Origin: Caryophanales bacterium UBA3935
GTDB taxonomy: Bacteria > Bacillota_I > Bacilli_A > ML615J-28 > CAG-698
Direction: 5' to 3'
Assembly (NCBI GenBank): GCA_002385755.1
Contig: DGED01000050.1
Span: 9,734-18,801 of the forward strand
DNA length: 9,068 nucleotides
Shown here: positions 5,168 to 9,068 of the stretch, piece by piece
How positions within the stretch are numbered: position 1 is the stretch's first letter
Layout: each line of letters opens with the position of its first letter
Translations under genes and position numbers: made by a program
Notes under the pieces: generated by a model
Databases searched by the model: none
Told to the model about the DNA's origin: nothing
The model's input: only the letters and a program-made list of their open reading frames with translations

Positions 5168-5218
5168 GCCCCTTATCCCCTTTTGCTATTATAATAATAT
5201 AAAAAACAGGAGGTATAT

Positions 5219-7124
<1,906 letters not shown>

Positions 7125-7139
7125 AAACGATAAATAAAT

Positions 7140-7184
7140 AAGGTCTATGTCGCCTCGCTAAAAGAGACTCAACATAGACCTTTT
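7140..7184 (+). terminator. first terminator after groEL
   Basis: Perfect 11-bp stem AAGGTCTATGT (7140-7150) with ACATAGACCTT (7172-7182). The 21-base loop can form a small inner CTC/GAG stem (7154-7156 with 7164-7166). A short T run follows (7181-7184). The large loop and short T run suggest moderate efficiency, which may be why a second hairpin follows. Confidence 0.7.
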
Positions 7185-7195
7185 CGTATAATAAG

Positions 7196-7236
7196 GCTAA
7201 GAGAAACGTCATGAATCTCTTAGCTTTTTGTTTTTT
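7196..7236 (+). terminator. second, stronger terminator after groEL
   Basis: Perfect 9-bp stem GCTAAGAGA (7196-7204) with TCTCTTAGC (7216-7224), 11-base loop, then TTTTTGTTTTTT (7225-7236). Further A-T pairs can extend the base of the stem. This is a textbook intrinsic terminator that insulates the chaperone operon from the degenerate region downstream. Confidence 0.85.
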
Positions 7237-7302
7237 CGAAGATAATCAAGCTCGATTTGGCAGCTTCGATTAATTTGGCATATCGCCGAAGGAGAGTCTT
7301 GA

Positions 7303-8057
7303 ATGTACACGGTGATTCTTTCGCCATGTTTTTCATTTTTGTGCTGCGACGTTTGCGGAAGAGCAGGAAAAAGCCTTCATGGATCATTGTTACAGTTACG
7401 GATTGTTCGGTTTAAAAGAGCGATATGAAACGGATGAAATCATAGCCGCCGGCGGCGCTTGGTCATTAAAACTGGAATATGCGGATGGAAACACAAGGAC
7501 ATCGTTCGGGGACAACGCGGGACCTTTCACAGAGTTTAACGATTGCGCGACTGCTTTTTATGATTTATGCGGGAACGGAGTAGTCGGGTTTGTTCCCAGA
7601 AGTTATTACAGTCCGCCCGATGTTTCCGTAAGTATTCGTTATGAATATAGGAATCAAAAATTCACTAATTCTGTTATCGGCCTGGCAAGGGTGAATTATA
7701 AATGGAATAAATTTGAGTCTTTGGATAATGTAATCCCAAATTCCTGGTCTACGATGAATATAAAATAGTATTTTATACCGCGAATTACGGGGATTATCCG
7801 AAATTCAAAAAGACCTCAAAGAATTACAAGGGACGTACGGTTTTAAAACTATTGGCGAACAAGAGTATTTTTGTTTATATGCCGATGGCGATAAAATCGT
7901 GTTTGATTATCGCTCATGGGCCTTGTTTTTGGATTAGGACAAAACCACGTATGATGTTTCAAAGTACAATTTAAGCGGCGATAACGCGACCCCACCGGGT
8001 CAAGTCGCGTTCAATTTGCAAATAAAATATGACTGCCAACCGCAGTCTTATTTTTAG
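7303..8057 (+). pseudogene. decayed gene of unknown function, broken by frameshifts and a nonsense codon
   Basis: The coding signal moves between frames. An AAGGAG site (7289-7294) precedes ATG 7303, whose frame stops at about 7426. Protein-like sequence then continues in a second frame (7316-7768; for example CYSYGLFGLKERYETDEI), shifts near 7741-7750 to a third frame (YDEYKIVFYTANYG, to about 7790) and shifts again to a fourth segment (QKDLKELQGTYGF onward). That last segment is interrupted by TAG at 7935-7937 and runs to TAG 8055-8057. Joined together, the pieces would give about 230-250 residues rich in Tyr, Asp and Phe, without recognisable catalytic motifs. The family is unknown; a secreted or surface protein is possible, but no clear signal peptide survives. 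A terminator hairpin inside the last codons suggests that the ancestral stop lay near 8023-8025. Confidence 0.7.
8024..8055. terminator. bidirectional-looking terminator at the end of the pseudogene
   Basis: GACTGC (8031-8036) pairs with GCAGTC (8042-8047) over a five-base loop. After one T-T mismatch the stem continues as AAAATA (8024-8029) with TATTTT (8049-8054). T residues follow on the plus strand and also, read the other way, on the minus strand. It overlaps the pseudogene's last codons, which is unusual for an intact gene. Confidence 0.65.
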
Positions 8058-8113
8058 TGATTTTTTATTTGATTATCCAATAATTAGCGCTCGTCGAATC
8101 ATAATTTAGTAAT

Positions 8114-8525
8114 ATGAAAAAAAATATCCTTTATAGCGCTTTCGTTCTTGGCGTTATGTTTGCTTTTGCTTTGTTCATGCGATAGTTTCGGCAGATACGG
8201 CAGTTTTAAAACCAATTAAGGCGCCGAAGATTTGGAAGAGATTATCCTAATCAGGACCGCGCATAAAACGGAACACTCCCTGGATCCGGGAGAACACGAG
8301 GATTTCTTGACGCGATTAAACAAAATTAGGTACCAGCGTCATAATGGCATGATAAAGACCGACGACGCACATTTTATCATCCTTAAATATAGCGACGAAA
8401 CGGTTAAAATCGGCCATTACCGAACAAGTTATTACGATAAGGGCCGCGATGAAAAATGTATAATCTCCCCGCGTTGGTACGGTGACGATTTCGTCGCGCT
8501 GATTGAGTCTTATTTGGAATCTTAA
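8114..8525 (+). pseudogene. small lipoprotein gene, disrupted at an A8 tract and at an in-frame TAA
   Basis: ATG 8114 is followed by eight A residues (8117-8124). In the frame of that ATG only 23 codons are open, ending at TAG 8183-8185. If the A tract were one base shorter, the start would join a perfect lipoprotein signal: MKKISFIAL, a Leu-rich core and the lipobox LLCSC, with the lipid-bearing Cys at 8178-8180, then DSFGRYGSFK. That same frame meets TAA at 8217-8219 and afterwards stays open to 8523-8525 (97 codons beginning near TTG 8232). The distal part contains TDDAHFIILKYSDETVKIGHYRTSYY and RWYGDDFVALIESYL, a compact alpha/beta-like domain that I do not recognise. A CATAAT at 8100-8105 is a weak -10 candidate. 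The gene is probably broken, but slippage at A8 or assembly error cannot be excluded for the first lesion. Confidence 0.65.
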
Positions 8526-8529
8526 ATTA

Positions 8530-9068
8530 TCATTTCGCCGCGAGCAGGTCGGAAGCAACCTTGTCGGTATTGATCCCTTTAAATACCGGTTGCCGCAACC
8601 CGCCTGATTTTGTCTTCATCATATAACGGACGGTGCCGACTAGATAAGGCCTCATCCAAACGATATCTTCCCCGTACACTGAATCGACAGGCGGCGCCGG
8701 GAAAGCCGCGGCGAACTCGCGAATTATCTTCTGGTCTTTCGTCGTGTTGATTTTGGTCCTTATCCGTAACTCTCCGTTTACGTAATCGGCCAAAATCAAA
8801 TCCTTGATACTCCCGTTTTCTTTCGGCGCGTACCCGCAAATAACGAGATCCTCTTCCCGGTAGACTTTAATCTTCAGCCATACGTCCCGGCGGGCGCCGG
8901 GATAATAGCGGCTGTTTTTCTCTTTCGCGACGATTCCCTCGAGGTTTTCCCGCTTCGCAAGGCCAAAAAACGCGACGCCCTTTTCCTCGATATAACGGGA
9001 GAGAACGAGGCGGTTGTTTTCCGTTATCGCGCTCTCAAGAAGCCGCTTTCTTTCAAGGAGCGGTTTTT
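8530..9068 (-). CDS. ATP-dependent DNA ligase, C-terminal part (cut by the window edge)
   Basis: The frame is open on the minus strand from the right edge to TGA at 8532-8530, 178 codons. It holds the end of the adenylation domain, with motif IV LEGIVAKEKNSRYYPGAR (9 codons either side of 8900-8945) and motif V VWLKIK (about 8868-8883), which contact the adenylate and its phosphate. A C-terminal OB-fold follows (VICGYAPKENG, then RPYLVGTVRYMMKT and LRQPVFKGI), typical of LigC/LigD-type bacterial ligases. These seal nicks using ATP and, in many bacteria, act in end joining or repair beside the NAD-dependent LigA. The catalytic lysine motif and any polymerase or nuclease domains lie outside the window. 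It ends four bases from the 3' end of the convergent broken lipoprotein gene, with no obvious terminator between. A TTG at 8797-8799 is internal, not the start. Confidence 0.88.
   Translation of the reverse strand, partial: KPLLERKRLLESAITENNRLVLSRYIEEKGVAFFGLAKRENLEGIVAKEKNSRYYPGARRDVWLKIKVYREEDLVICGYAPKENGSIKDLILADYVNGELRIRTKINTTKDQKIIREFAAAFPAPPVDSVYGEDIVWMRPYLVGTVRYMMKTKSGGLRQPVFKGINTDKVASDLLAAK

Noticed and set aside
5180..5205. Separate promoter for groES (TATAAT at 5190)
   Set aside because: The TATAAT lies in an AT run, with no -35 at 15-19 bp, no TG extension and no CIRCE. Possible, but not supported.
7244..7285. Weak hairpin and TTGGCA/TATCGC promoter-like pair before the pseudogene
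   Set aside because: The stem is bulged and the -10 matches only three of six positions, so I do not call either.
7935..8219. Stop-codon recoding as an explanation of the internal TAG and TAA
   Set aside because: Two different stop codons plus several frameshifts occur in the same region, while TAG, TAA and TGA all end intact genes elsewhere in the window.

Overview
The window looks like chromosomal sequence from a low-to-mid GC Firmicutes bacterium, probably an uncultured Bacilli/Erysipelotrichia/RF39-type lineage. The evidence is an HrcA-type CIRCE operator in front of heat-shock genes, purine-rich AGGAGG ribosome sites, sigma-A promoters with extended -10 boxes, a short DtxR/MntR-type regulator and a Bacilli-like GroES/GroEL pair. 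The standard bacterial code is used: TGG encodes Trp, and TGA terminates feoA and feoB. The exact taxon is inference.

Layout from left to right: (1) the 3' end of a GH18 glycosidase with a Rho-independent terminator; (2) lplA, a lipoate-protein ligase for scavenged lipoate; (3) a convergent DtxR/MntR-family metalloregulator gene that overlaps the lplA end by 17 bp; (4) a divergent control region with promoters for the regulator and for the feo operon plus palindromic operator candidates; (5) feoA-feoB and a 53-residue Cys-rich membrane protein, all joined by ATGA overlaps and closed by a terminator; (6) an AT-rich promoter with one good and one degenerate CIRCE, then hsp20, a hairpin-rich spacer, groES, groEL and two tandem terminators; (7) about 1.3 kb of decayed genes, namely a multiply frameshifted pseudogene and a small lipoprotein gene broken at an A8 tract and at an in-frame TAA; (8) the 3' end of an ATP-dependent DNA ligase on the minus strand, running off the right edge.

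Two functional modules stand out. The first is a ferrous-iron uptake unit (FeoA, the GTPase permease FeoB, and the Cys-rich partner), probably controlled by the divergently transcribed metalloregulator. One operator candidate sits on the feo transcription start and contains the feoA ribosome-binding site. The second is a chaperone operon (Hsp20 holdase with the GroES/GroEL foldase) that appears to depend on a single HrcA-controlled promoter, because no second CIRCE or convincing promoter is visible before groES.

I found no CRISPR array, tRNA, rRNA, insertion sequence or obviously new defence or mobile system. The items most worth a second look are the elaborate CIRCE architecture, the operator that contains a ribosome site, the near-leaderless regulator gene with a mixed metal-ligand set, and the two decaying genes beside groEL.
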